Origin: CAYMPH01 sp964392365 | GTDB lineage: Bacteria; Spirochaetota; UBA4802; UBA5550 | DNA length: 64,000 nucleotides | Reading direction: 5' to 3' | Assembly: GCA_964392365.1 (NCBI GenBank) | Contig: CAYMPH010000007.1 | Span: forward strand, 1-64,000 | Shown: piece after piece, positions 36,126 to 44,624 of the stretch | How positions within the stretch are numbered: position 1 is the stretch's first letter | Layout of the letters: every line of letters begins with the position of its first letter | Program-made: the position numbers and the translations under genes | Notes under the pieces: model-generated | What the model was told of the DNA's origin: nothing | The model's database searches: none | What the model saw: only the letters and a program-made list of their open reading frames with translations

Positions 36126-38510
36126 TTAAACCTTATTCAGAGACTGAAGCTTCATCATATCTGTGAATGGTGATTTCATTTTAAGCAGTCTTTTCAGATA
36201 TGCAAACTCGCCGCTGATCTCGCCTGCAGACATGGCTTTCAATACGCGCGAATCCATTTCATAGCTGATTTCCGGTTTTGCTAGCGGTGAAGATATTTTT
36301 TCAGGGGTCAGAGCCTCTCCATTAACAAATTTCAAGATATAATACTCGCCAGTATCTGTAAAAAAATACTGCATGGTTTTATTCCAGCCCTTGAAATTAT
36401 GCTTAATTTTTTCAATGCCGTATTTTGCCTGTTCCGCCAGGAGAATATTCATCATTTCTTCTCCTATAACGCTCTGACCCTTTATAATATATGCAGATTT
36501 TGAATTTTTCCCGCGGTTTCCCAATTTCGAAATCACCGAATTAATTCTGTGATTAAAAAATCTCCCTAAAGATATGCCTCTCGATTTTTTTACAGCAAGT
36601 CCCTTTGCAAATAATTCACCTGCAACATTTTCCAGGTCAAGTGAGTTAAGACTATTAACAGACTGAAATCCGGTTGGAACATCCCATCCCCTGAGATTGT
36701 AAAAATCATCGCGTATTTTCAGAAATTCCGGCCTGTCTGCTTTTCTGCCTATCTGTGAAATTATTTTTCCTCCGGGTCCTGGCGCAACACATTCAGGATC
36801 AGCAACATGTGTTTCAATTGCTTTATCATGCCATTCATCAGGAAGAAAATCCTCTTCGCGGGCTTTCATTCCCTCTCGGAGAAGAATGGCTCTCTGAAGA
36901 TTAAAAACACGCTCCCCTACTTTATAAAGATCCTGTTCGGAATATTCCCGCCCGAGCATTGCAGATAGAATTCTGCTTTCAAATGTCGGGTCACCAACGT
37001 GATCCACACTGTTTGGAATATCTATAAGAGGAAACATCCAGTCGCACACGCCAATGCACTCCTTGGAAATCTGCCTCTCCTGAATTATTTTTGCAGCGCC
37101 CGCCTTACCATCTAGAGTTGTCATATCTGCGGCTTTTTCACTTCCCCAGAACCTTATAGCAATATTTTTTATTACCTCACTCGATATATGCGCTTCCTCT
37201 ATACCCTTTGCCCAGCTCGACCACTGCGACAGAACAAGTCCTGCCTCATGAAGCTGCTGAATCGGCTCGCGTGTTTCAAACGGGAAAAGAAGTGTGTTTA
37301 CAGTACAATAACGCGGATCATAAGGATCAGTCTTTGTATAAAGCTCCTGAGCTTTTCCTCCGGATTTCTTAGAAGCAAGCAGAGCCCCTCCGGAAAGAAA
37401 TTCTCCATAGCCCTGTTTTAAAGATGTCATCTTAACAAGATTTTCAATAAATTCCAAACTGCCGACTTTTTTTAAATCAAGCCCGCTCTCTTTTTCTGTA
37501 ATTACTCCTGCAGCATGACACAAAAGAAGCCATTCAATAATGCCCTGAATTTCCCATGTATCAATTCCATATTCGTCGCAAAACCGGTTGGCATGAAAAG
37601 TCATGTCATTATCCTCGCCATAGTAAGCCCACGCATGATTGAGATAAAAGAATCTCGACTGGCACATGAATTTTCCGCTCTTGCCGTTGTCAGCAGTATA
37701 TTTCACACGAAGGCAGTTTGCCATGCATCCGAAGCAGGGATACTTGTGCGTCTTCGGGCCATGCTCCATAAAATCAAGCCCCCAGACCTTTACATTCCCC
37801 CTGTTTAAATTTCTTATTGTCTGCTCGATATTTTTAAGCTCTTCGGGATTTCCAACTTCAACCTTGCGGTTTGTTCCTCTAACAGAAACAGCCTTGAGAT
37901 TTTTTGACCCGATTACCGCGCCCATACCGCCGCTGCAGCTTGCGTCGCCGTCTGCAAAAACTGTTGCAATTGAAACCATATTCTCGCCTGCAGGCCCGAT
38001 GCACATAACCTTGGTGCGCGGCTCATATTTTTTCTTTATTGATTCCATTGTATCAACAGTAGTTTTTCCCCACAAATCTCCTGCAGGGTTAATGGAAACT
38101 TTGCTGTCCTGTATATCTATCGTAACAGGATGTGAAGCCTTCCCGCTCACAACGATCCCGTCGTATCCTGCAAATCTCAATTCCGAACCGAATGTTCCGC
38201 CGAGATTTCCATAGCAGAAATGATCCCTGCTGAAACGTCCCCTTGGAAAAGGCGATTTGGAATATACTCCCCATCGTGACCCGCCAAGACCGCCCGGCAT
38301 TCCTGCGAGCGGCCCCATTGAAATAATCAGCCTGTTTTCAGGATCAAGCGCACCTGCTTCAGGCGGAGTAAGATCCCAGTAGAGTGCAGTCGCGGTTCCC
38401 CGCCCTCCTATAAACTTTTCAGCGTATTTTGATGTTTCAATTGTATCGATTTTTCCTTTGGATAAATCCACAGAAAGTATTTTACCTGCATAGGCTTTTG
38501 GCAGACTCAT
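36126..38510 (-). CDS. Aldehyde:ferredoxin oxidoreductase family protein (long form)
   Basis: 794 residues. The N-terminal AOR fold is clear (GKILSVDLSKGKI, FIGGRGTATALYW, GGSRWGVYSKSPFPRGRFSR). A [4Fe-4S] ligand set is visible as CFGCMANC near residue 256, with a later Cys in KECIGVC. Family members bind a tungsten- or molybdenum-bis-pterin and oxidise aldehydes or related carbonyls with ferredoxin as acceptor. At 794 residues it exceeds the usual 600-700; the extra is a C-terminal extension beyond about residue 620. GGAG precedes the ATG. No cofactor or maturation genes are adjacent. The substrate is unknown. Confidence 0.92.
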   Translation of the reverse strand: MSLPKAYAGKILSVDLSKGKIDTIETSKYAEKFIGGRGTATALYWDLTPPEAGALDPENRLIISMGPLAGMPGGLGGSRWGVYSKSPFPRGRFSRDHFCYGNLGGTFGSELRFAGYDGIVVSGKASHPVTIDIQDSKVSINPAGDLWGKTTVDTMESIKKKYEPRTKVMCIGPAGENMVSIATVFADGDASCSGGMGAVIGSKNLKAVSVRGTNRKVEVGNPEELKNIEQTIRNLNRGNVKVWGLDFMEHGPKTHKYPCFGCMANCLRVKYTADNGKSGKFMCQSRFFYLNHAWAYYGEDNDMTFHANRFCDEYGIDTWEIQGIIEWLLLCHAAGVITEKESGLDLKKVGSLEFIENLVKMTSLKQGYGEFLSGGALLASKKSGGKAQELYTKTDPYDPRYCTVNTLLFPFETREPIQQLHEAGLVLSQWSSWAKGIEEAHISSEVIKNIAIRFWGSEKAADMTTLDGKAGAAKIIQERQISKECIGVCDWMFPLIDIPNSVDHVGDPTFESRILSAMLGREYSEQDLYKVGERVFNLQRAILLREGMKAREEDFLPDEWHDKAIETHVADPECVAPGPGGKIISQIGRKADRPEFLKIRDDFYNLRGWDVPTGFQSVNSLNSLDLENVAGELFAKGLAVKKSRGISLGRFFNHRINSVISKLGNRGKNSKSAYIIKGQSVIGEEMMNILLAEQAKYGIEKIKHNFKGWNKTMQYFFTDTGEYYILKFVNGEALTPEKISSPLAKPEISYEMDSRVLKAMSAGEISGEFAYLKRLLKMKSPFTDMMKLQSLNKV

Positions 38511-38532
38511 TTTGAACTCCAGTAAGAAATTA

Positions 38533-38580
38533 TCCCCCTTTTTAGTTCTCCCTCTTATCTATGGGGGAGTTTGCGGGGTT
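38533..38580. repeat. Family A-like G-tract palindromic element
   Basis: ATCCCCCTT and GGGGTT flank an inner imperfect pair TCTCCCTC / ATGGGGGAG. It lies about 70 bases beyond the stop of the minus-strand DUF3592-like gene and just upstream of the AOR gene. It is less perfect than the copies at 33166 and 36052. Confidence 0.6.
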
Positions 38581-38652
38581 TTAATATTATCAACTATTTC
38601 AGGATTTAAAAGATTTGTCAAGAAAGTTGAAATCTGCACTTGAGGAATAAAT

Positions 38653-39501
38653 TTACACACTCAATACCGGATCAGTTTTAACAAATTTCGGAATAGTATC
38701 AATTGCAAAAGCATTTTCCGGCATTCCCGGATCATATATGATTTCAACAGTGTCATCTTTTTTTATAGAATCTTTAGAAGAAGAATAAATTTCTAACGAA
38801 AATTTTTTACCGGATGAATCCTCGAACCAGCAGGTAACCGCCCAGCTTTTTGTATAAAAGGAACGAAGTTGAAAAATAGTCCTTTTATCTGTCTTAATAA
38901 TTTTTTTTACAGTAGAGGAAGCTAATGTTCCGTATTCAATCACCCATATTGCGTTAAGAATTCTTTTTATTCCTGATATTATAAGAAACAGGGCAATAAC
39001 AACAAACACTCCGCCAAAAAACAATGTGAACATTGCATCCTCTGCAGGACATTTTATTCCGCTGCCGCATGAGCATGAAGGCTCTCTTAATGAATAGGTG
39101 ACATCAATTGCATCTTTTATTCTGTAAGTCAAACCTGTCTGATATGATACGCTGTTATATGATATACCGTTCACCGTGTAAGTATAAAACACCTTGTAAT
39201 TGTGCATTTTTTTAAAGCCCAGCTTAATAAATTCCACTTTAGTTACAATACCCTTAGCTTCAGAAGTGCCCCCAGCCATACAGAACCAGCACTTGCTTTC
39301 AACTTCCTGCTTGCGTATATTTTCGTTTACTAATCCGGCAACAGCAGCTATAATCAGTAACCCCATAATAAATTTACCGGACATAATCATGAATAATATT
39401 CTGGACAGGAAATTCATGCTCCTTTTTTTTGATGAGGCCCGTCCTGATATTTTTTTTATAGTGTCCATTTTCATATAAATCTGTGTTCTGTTTTTCTTCA
39501 T
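38653..39501 (-). CDS. DUF3592-like membrane protein
   Basis: 282 residues with a basic N-terminus. One membrane helix lies near 42-60. Next comes an extracytoplasmic beta-rich domain with several Cys (CWFCMAGG, CSCGSGIKC), a second helix at about 155-178, and a C-terminal beta-rich domain ending in DDTVEIIYDPGMPENA. The pattern of a short beta domain ending V.YDP.NP... is typical of DUF3592 proteins. The protein looks like two such domains around a helix. GGAGG lies six bases before the ATG. Function is unknown. The Cys clusters might bind metal or form disulfides. Confidence 0.75.
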   Translation of the reverse strand: MKKNRTQIYMKMDTIKKISGRASSKKRSMNFLSRILFMIMSGKFIMGLLIIAAVAGLVNENIRKQEVESKCWFCMAGGTSEAKGIVTKVEFIKLGFKKMHNYKVFYTYTVNGISYNSVSYQTGLTYRIKDAIDVTYSLREPSCSCGSGIKCPAEDAMFTLFFGGVFVVIALFLIISGIKRILNAIWVIEYGTLASSTVKKIIKTDKRTIFQLRSFYTKSWAVTCWFEDSSGKKFSLEIYSSSKDSIKKDDTVEIIYDPGMPENAFAIDTIPKFVKTDPVLSV

Positions 39502-39697
39502 GTTTTTCCTCCCGGTTAGATATAATTAAAAATTAAGCTTTTTATATTTTCCAGTTTAGTTTAAAATTACCGCCATCCTGTAAATAAAATTGCAAGGACT
39601 TTTCTACTATTTTAAAACAGACGATGCTACAAGTTCATTAACTTATCAGCAGGAATATAAGCTTGACATGGAATTAATAATTTCATATTAAAAAAAA

Positions 39698-40354
39698 ATG
39701 ACTAAACATAAAATAAACCTGCCGGATTTCAGCATAGAACGTGGTTTAATCAAAGATGGCTATAAAATTATTGCAGGAATCGACGAGGCAGGAAGAGGAT
39801 CTCTCGCCGGACCGCTTTCAGTCGGGATGACAATCTATTGTACTGAAATAATTACAGATCCTCCGGAGGGCCTTACTCTGTTTATAAATGATTCAAAAAA
39901 ATTATCTCCGGGAAAAAGAGAATCTGCTTATAAAATTATTGAAAAGCATTCAATGCGCGTTTCAGTGAAATTCATAAACCATAAAGTAATAGATAAAATA
40001 AACGTAAACAGGGCAACGGAACTTGCAGTTAAAAAGCTGATTGAAGACTCACCTGTTAAGCCGGATATAATCATCATGGACGGCAGAACAGCTTTTAATG
40101 TTGGAATTAAAATGCTGACTTATATTAAAGGTGACGGAAAATCTATCACTATTGCATCAGCTTCAATTGCCGCAAAAGTACAAAGAGATCTGCTTCTTGA
40201 AAAAATTGATAAAATTTATCCTGATTACAATTTAAAAAAAAACAAGGGGTATGGAACTGCAGAACATATAGAAGCAATAATGAAACACGGCTGTTCTGCA
40301 ATACACAGAAAAAGCTATGAGCCGGTAAAATCTCTAATTGCAGATAAAATTTAA
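39698..40354 (+). CDS. rnhB: Ribonuclease HII
   Basis: 218 residues. The RNase HII active-site start GIDEAGRGSLAGPL is clear, with further motifs DSKKLSPGKRE, IIMDGRTAF and ASIAAKVQRD carrying the remaining acidic and Lys residues. It removes single ribonucleotides and RNA primers from DNA:RNA hybrids. It is the first gene of a tight operon: the next four genes follow with gaps of two, two and zero bases and then eight bases. No strong ribosome site is visible before the ATG. The order rnhB, fliK-like, flhB C-terminal-like resembles the rnhB-ylqG-ylqH arrangement known from Bacillus. Confidence 0.95.
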   Translation: MTKHKINLPDFSIERGLIKDGYKIIAGIDEAGRGSLAGPLSVGMTIYCTEIITDPPEGLTLFINDSKKLSPGKRESAYKIIEKHSMRVSVKFINHKVIDKINVNRATELAVKKLIEDSPVKPDIIIMDGRTAFNVGIKMLTYIKGDGKSITIASASIAAKVQRDLLLEKIDKIYPDYNLKKNKGYGTAEHIEAIMKHGCSAIHRKSYEPVKSLIADKI

Positions 40355-40356
40355 AA

Positions 40357-41409
40357 ATGAAAATTCCTGAAAAAAATATAATTAATATTCAGTCAAAGCA
40401 TGATAGCAGAAAATTTCCTTCAGGCATAGAAGACGGCAAAATTTACAGCGCAAAAATAATTGAAAGAGCGGGAAAATTTTCAGGCATTATTGAAATCTCC
40501 GGCAGGAGATTATCAGCTGAATTCACCCAGGGTCTGCCAAGGGAAAACATTCTGAATTTAAAAGCTGAAATTTCAGAAAACGGCAGAACCACATTTAAAA
40601 TTGTGGAAACTCTGAATCAGGAAACGCTTAAAAACGCAATCAGGCCGTTTACTATTTTATCACCCGGGGAGATAGATGGAAAATTGTTTGATATAAGCAG
40701 AATACTTTCAAAAAATATAAATTCTCTTTTTGAATTAAATGCACAGCTGATCGGAACTCCGGATTTAATAAAAAAAAACAGAATAAAAAATTTAGCTGAA
40801 AAGCTGTTAAATAAAGGACTAAGCAGGGAAAGCGTACAGAATTTATTTACAATTATATCAGGAACAAATTCACTAACACCATATTTATCAATTTTAAGCC
40901 GGATACAAAATAAAACAGACAGCAAGCCTGCAAAACAGGAAGTTAAAGAAAATATCAGGCTGGAAATAGACTCTACAATATCGCAATTATTTAAAGATTT
41001 TGAAAATCCGGATGAAATTATTCCGGAAATAATGGATCTTCTGCTAAGCTATTCTGATCAAAATAACAACCATTCATATTCAGTTTTTATAGATGATAAT
41101 GACAATCTAAATGAATATGAATATATATTTAACAAAAACAGCCTGATTCTAAGTGCAGATTTTTCTATTTTAGGTAAAATTACAATTATAATTCAGGAAT
41201 CACAGAAGATGCTTTATATATCCATTATAACAGAATCAATAGATACCGAAAATCTAATCAAAGAAGATTTAATAAATATAAAAAATTCTTTGGCGCAAAA
41301 AAGCATTAAATGCAGTATAATTACTGCAAACAATAAAAATGTACTTGATAATTTACACGAGATAAATAGAATCCATCAATTAAATCGGGTACTGGATATA
41401 AAAATATAA
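40357..41409 (+). CDS. FliK C-terminal-like protein (YlqG-like)
   Basis: 350 residues, rich in Lys, Ile and Asn, with no signal peptide or membrane helix. The N-terminal half is poorly conserved. The C-terminal part (about 255-340: LILSADFSILGKITIII, then a long helix LINIKNSLAQKSIKCSII) looks like the hook-length-control Flg_hook/FliK C-terminal fold, where a beta-hairpin is followed by a long helix. It sits between rnhB and an FlhB C-terminal-like gene, the same order as ylqG in Bacillus. FliK-FlhB pairs control export substrate switching, so a protein-secretion role for this pair is a fair inference. Similarity is weak and needs profile confirmation. Confidence 0.6.
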   Translation: MKIPEKNIINIQSKHDSRKFPSGIEDGKIYSAKIIERAGKFSGIIEISGRRLSAEFTQGLPRENILNLKAEISENGRTTFKIVETLNQETLKNAIRPFTILSPGEIDGKLFDISRILSKNINSLFELNAQLIGTPDLIKKNRIKNLAEKLLNKGLSRESVQNLFTIISGTNSLTPYLSILSRIQNKTDSKPAKQEVKENIRLEIDSTISQLFKDFENPDEIIPEIMDLLLSYSDQNNNHSYSVFIDDNDNLNEYEYIFNKNSLILSADFSILGKITIIIQESQKMLYISIITESIDTENLIKEDLINIKNSLAQKSIKCSIITANNKNVLDNLHEINRIHQLNRVLDIKI

Positions 41410-41411
41410 AT

Positions 41412-41687
41412 ATGGAAAAAATAGCAGTTGCACTTGAATATTCAGATAATCTGCCAACAATAATAGCAAGTGCACGCGGTTATCTAGCGGAAAAACTGCT
41501 CGATATTGCAAAAATGAATAATATCACAATTTATAAAGACAGGGACATGGCTGAAATATTATCAAAACTTGAAACAGGTACAGAAATTCCTGAAAATTTA
41601 TTTATAGCTGTAGCTGAAATTCTTGCTTACTGTTACAAAGTAAACAGCAGGTTCAGAGATAAACTCGCTTCGGATTTAATGCAATAA
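41412..41687 (+). CDS. FlhB C-terminal-domain homologue (FhlB/YlqH-like)
   Basis: 91 residues, matching only the cytoplasmic C-terminal domain of FlhB after the self-cleavage site: AVALEYSDNLPTIIASARGYLAEKLLDIA, then IYKDRDMAEILSKLETGTEIPENLFIAVAEILAYCY. The membrane part and NPTH cleavage motif of full FlhB are absent, as expected for the FhlB/YlqH group, which can substitute for the FlhB C-terminal fragment. It follows the FliK-like gene by two bases. A role in flagellar or related export is likely, though the main flagellar genes are not in this window. Confidence 0.85.
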   Translation: MEKIAVALEYSDNLPTIIASARGYLAEKLLDIAKMNNITIYKDRDMAEILSKLETGTEIPENLFIAVAEILAYCYKVNSRFRDKLASDLMQ

Positions 41688-42881
41688 ATGTCTAAAATGA
41701 AAAAAATATTAGCCGCTGATCTTAAGCCAGGCATGGTTTACAGCAAATCTGTATATACAGACAGCAATACCATTCTTGTCGGCGCAAATCTGCCTATAAA
41801 AGAATCCGATTTAAAAAAGCTTCAGGTTTGGGGAGTAACAGAAGTAGAAACCGCAGGAGATCTGATCCGTATTGATGAGACTCTGGCCGCAGCAGCTGCA
41901 AATACAATCAGTAAAAACGTAATTGAAAGTGAAAAAAAAATTGTCGGCGATTACAATGATCTGATTAAAAAAAGAAGAAAGCTGATTGAGATACACAATC
42001 AATCATGCAAAGCAATTACTGAAATATATGATGCAGTAAAGAAAAATAAAAAATTCGAAACAACTGATGTTGAAAAATCAATAAATGATATAATCGATAT
42101 ATTAAATGAAAATTATAATGTATTCCTTTTTCTATACGGACTTGACGAAGGAAAGGATTATCTTGTAACGCATTCTGTTAATGTAACCCTATATTCCCTG
42201 ATAATCGGCATGGCACTGAAATATTCCAAGGAAAAGCTTAAGAATTTAGGCCTTGGAACTATTCTGATAGATGCGGGAATGTTAAAAGTTCCTGTATATA
42301 TCATACACAAACAGTCAAAAATTTCCGAACAGGAATATAATCAGATAAAAACACATCCTCTTCTCGGTTACAAATCACTCATTGATTTAGGCGGAGTCAA
42401 GGAGCACATAGCCAATGTCTGCCTGCAGCATCACGAGCAGTTCGACGGGAAAGGATATCCAAGAGGACTTAAAGGACACGATATAGATGAATTCGCAAGA
42501 ATTTCATCTATAGCAGATTCTTATGAAGCGCAGATTTCAAACAGAAGCTACAGGAAAAAAGTTTATTTTTACCATGCCATGAGAAACCTTCTTTCAAGCG
42601 GCGTAAATAAATTCGACCCGGTAATACTCAGAGTATTTCTATCAATGATGTCAGTATACCCGATCGGATCAATTGTTGAACTTAATGATACAAGCATAGG
42701 TATTGTAATCGGATCCATACCCGAAAAACCTCTGAGACCTATTCTTAAAATTATTTTTGATAAAAACGGAAAGAAAAATGAACTGCCTGTTATAGTAAAC
42801 CTTCTACTCGATACCACCATCTACATAGTTAAAGCCCTCGACGAAGCTCAGGCCGGCATCAATATTTTTGACGTTCTCTGA
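41688..42881 (+). CDS. HD-GYP domain protein with degenerate HD motif
   Basis: 397 residues starting right after the FlhB-like stop. An N-terminal DUF3391-like region (about 1-120: ADLKPGMVYSKSVYTDSN) precedes an HD-GYP-type domain (about 150-330). Most landmarks are present (THSVNVTLYS, HPLLGYKSL, LQHHEQFDGKGYPRGLKG), but the expected HDxGK is replaced by I194-D195-A-G-M198. One metal-ligand His and the Lys are therefore missing. It may have lost phosphodiesterase activity and serve as a cyclic-di-GMP-binding effector, or retain altered activity. Being cotranscribed with FliK- and FlhB-like genes, it could link second-messenger state to export. Confidence 0.85.
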   Translation: MSKMKKILAADLKPGMVYSKSVYTDSNTILVGANLPIKESDLKKLQVWGVTEVETAGDLIRIDETLAAAAANTISKNVIESEKKIVGDYNDLIKKRRKLIEIHNQSCKAITEIYDAVKKNKKFETTDVEKSINDIIDILNENYNVFLFLYGLDEGKDYLVTHSVNVTLYSLIIGMALKYSKEKLKNLGLGTILIDAGMLKVPVYIIHKQSKISEQEYNQIKTHPLLGYKSLIDLGGVKEHIANVCLQHHEQFDGKGYPRGLKGHDIDEFARISSIADSYEAQISNRSYRKKVYFYHAMRNLLSSGVNKFDPVILRVFLSMMSVYPIGSIVELNDTSIGIVIGSIPEKPLRPILKIIFDKNGKKNELPVIVNLLLDTTIYIVKALDEAQAGINIFDVL

Positions 42882-42888
42882 TTCAAAT

Positions 42889-43254
42889 ATGCCTGAATAT
42901 CATTCAAAAAAAAGCTTTGGGGATTCCGGAGAGCAGAAAGCCGCGCTCTTTTTAATTGATGAGGGGTTTGAAATTGTTAAAAAAAATTACAGATTCCAAA
43001 AGTCAGGCGAAATAGATATAATTGCAAAAAAAGAAAATCTCCTTGTTTTTGCTGAAGTCAAATCCAGAAAAACAAAAGCTTTCGGAGGCGCTCTCTACTC
43101 AATAAACAAAAACAAGCAGCGAACTTTAAGATTTATAGCAAATCAGTTCCTCAATGAAAATTCCGGATACAACACAAAACTTATCACATGCAGGTTTGAT
43201 CTTATTTCAATTGAAAATGAAAAAATTGAATGGGTTCAGGATATTATAAGGTAG
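42889..43254 (+). CDS. yraN: YraN/UPF0102 family nuclease-fold protein
   Basis: 121 residues from ATG 42889, the normal length for the family. An in-frame TTG at 42868 would overlap the previous gene by 14 bases. The family's restriction-endonuclease-like core is present: GDSGEQKAALFL (here GDSGEQKA), NYRFQKSGEIDIIAKKENLLVFAEVKSRKTKAFG, with the D-(E)VK catalytic-type residues in EIDII and FAEVKSR. Function is poorly known; a DNA-processing role has been suggested for the group. It ends the rnhB operon, and yraN close to rnhB is a common arrangement. Confidence 0.92.
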   Translation: MPEYHSKKSFGDSGEQKAALFLIDEGFEIVKKNYRFQKSGEIDIIAKKENLLVFAEVKSRKTKAFGGALYSINKNKQRTLRFIANQFLNENSGYNTKLITCRFDLISIENEKIEWVQDIIR

Positions 43255-43265
43255 GATTTCCGCCC

Positions 43266-43388
43266 TGTCATTCCGGTTTTACGAAGTAAATACCGGAATC
43301 TCATAGCATGAGTTCACTAAATTCACTCTATTAGATTCACCCGAGGGTGCAGGCCTGTCATTCTGCTGTCGCTCCAGCCGGAATGACA
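43266..43388. repeat. Family B TGTCATTCCGG inverted-repeat element
   Basis: The element begins TGTCATTCCGG and ends CCGGAATGACA like the copy at 30335-30458, and shares TGTCGCTCCAGCCGG near its right end. It lies between the convergent yraN and class II aldolase genes. The interior differs from the other copy, so only ends and parts of the body are conserved. Confidence 0.8.
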
Positions 43389-43445
43389 GAATAAAAATAA
43401 ACCGCTTCCGCCATAATAATTATGTAATAATTAATTCATGAATTT

Positions 43446-44624
43446 CTATAAAGCCTGATTAAAAATAATCTTATACTTTTCAAAGCATGACAATTCAATA
43501 TCAATCAGATTTCTGTAAGCGTCATTAAAATCCCGTTCGCCGGTTGTAAATAATCCATGCCCCCATACAATAGCACCCCTTCCCTTCAATACCGGAGGAA
43601 GAGTTCTGGATATTCCTGTAGGACCGGTACCCACTTCTCCAGGGACAACAGGTATATCATTCACAAATCTCTGCTTTGAGCAGGATTTAAAGCACACGCC
43701 CCTGTTTGCACAATCATCATCGCACAGCATTGACATTATTACTGTGAATTTAGGATGGCCGTGAAGAATCGTTTTAAAAGATGTTGACTGATATACGCTT
43801 TTATGAGCTGAAAATTCACTTGATGCAGTTACTGCGTTCGTGCTGCTGTTGTCATCAGGGCAAGCGTCGATCATGCCTTCCAGCTCATCGAGCGAGCTTC
43901 CTGTCTGGCTGATATAGATTACACCGTCTTTTTTATATGAGATATTTCCAAAGAAGGAATCCACCATTCTTGAATTAACAGTGAGCCTGCCTGCTTGCAC
44001 AATCGCTTTATAAATATCATCCGCTGAATTAAAAATGCCTTTCATTAAAGACGGATTTTTATCTATGCCGCTGACAAATTCCCCATAATGATTCAAAGCG
44101 CGTATAGCTATTTCCTTTCTGCTCTGGCTGATATTCTTTTTACTCTTGAAATCATAATATATGTCTGTAAAAAATTTAACGAAACAGGAAAAACATACTG
44201 AGCTGAAAACAATAAAAGCCTGTTCAGGACTTACAATGCCGTAAGTAACAATCCCGCCATTTCTGATTACAGCAGATTTTTTATTTTTTAATGTTTCTAT
44301 TATTGAATTAGATTCAAACTTTTCAACAACAGGAATATCGTGAAGGAATGTTCTTGTTTCAGAATCTTCAGGCTTTATCTGCCAATCAGAATTTATACTT
44401 TCCTCAGCAAGATAATTTATAATTGAAAAATACGGCTCCGATGGAATAGAATAAAGTATGCTGTTTATATTAAGGCCATTTATTATTTCAGCAAGAATTT
44501 CCTTTTCTGCTCCATTCCTTGACCAGACTACATCTGAATCTAGTCCGCCAAGAATAGGAGCGTCCTTTTCGCATAGTCCCTGTTTGTATAATTTATCCGC
44601 GTATTTTTTAATTAAAATATCCAC
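43446..44624 (-). CDS. Class II aldolase/adducin-like protein with Cys-rich insert
   Basis: 392 residues; start GTG at 44624, overlapping the end of the preceding AOR gene by 13 bases. The C-terminal half carries the class II aldolase fold, with metal-binding HGHP in TILHGHPKFTV and a further His in VWGHGLFTTGE. Between these is an unusual Cys-rich segment (CDDDCANRGVCFKSC). Known relatives cleave or isomerise phosphorylated sugars using zinc. The N-terminal ~190 residues are unrecognised. Translational overlap with the AOR-family gene argues that the two enzymes act in one pathway, for example an aldolase producing an aldehyde that the oxidoreductase oxidises. That coupling is inference. Confidence 0.85.
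   Translation of the reverse strand: MDILIKKYADKLYKQGLCEKDAPILGGLDSDVVWSRNGAEKEILAEIINGLNINSILYSIPSEPYFSIINYLAEESINSDWQIKPEDSETRTFLHDIPVVEKFESNSIIETLKNKKSAVIRNGGIVTYGIVSPEQAFIVFSSVCFSCFVKFFTDIYYDFKSKKNISQSRKEIAIRALNHYGEFVSGIDKNPSLMKGIFNSADDIYKAIVQAGRLTVNSRMVDSFFGNISYKKDGVIYISQTGSSLDELEGMIDACPDDNSSTNAVTASSEFSAHKSVYQSTSFKTILHGHPKFTVIMSMLCDDDCANRGVCFKSCSKQRFVNDIPVVPGEVGTGPTGISRTLPPVLKGRGAIVWGHGLFTTGERDFNDAYRNLIDIELSCFEKYKIIFNQAL

Noticed and set aside
37666..38214. 182-codon plus-strand frame
   Set aside because: Antisense to the conserved AOR pterin-binding region; a shadow frame.
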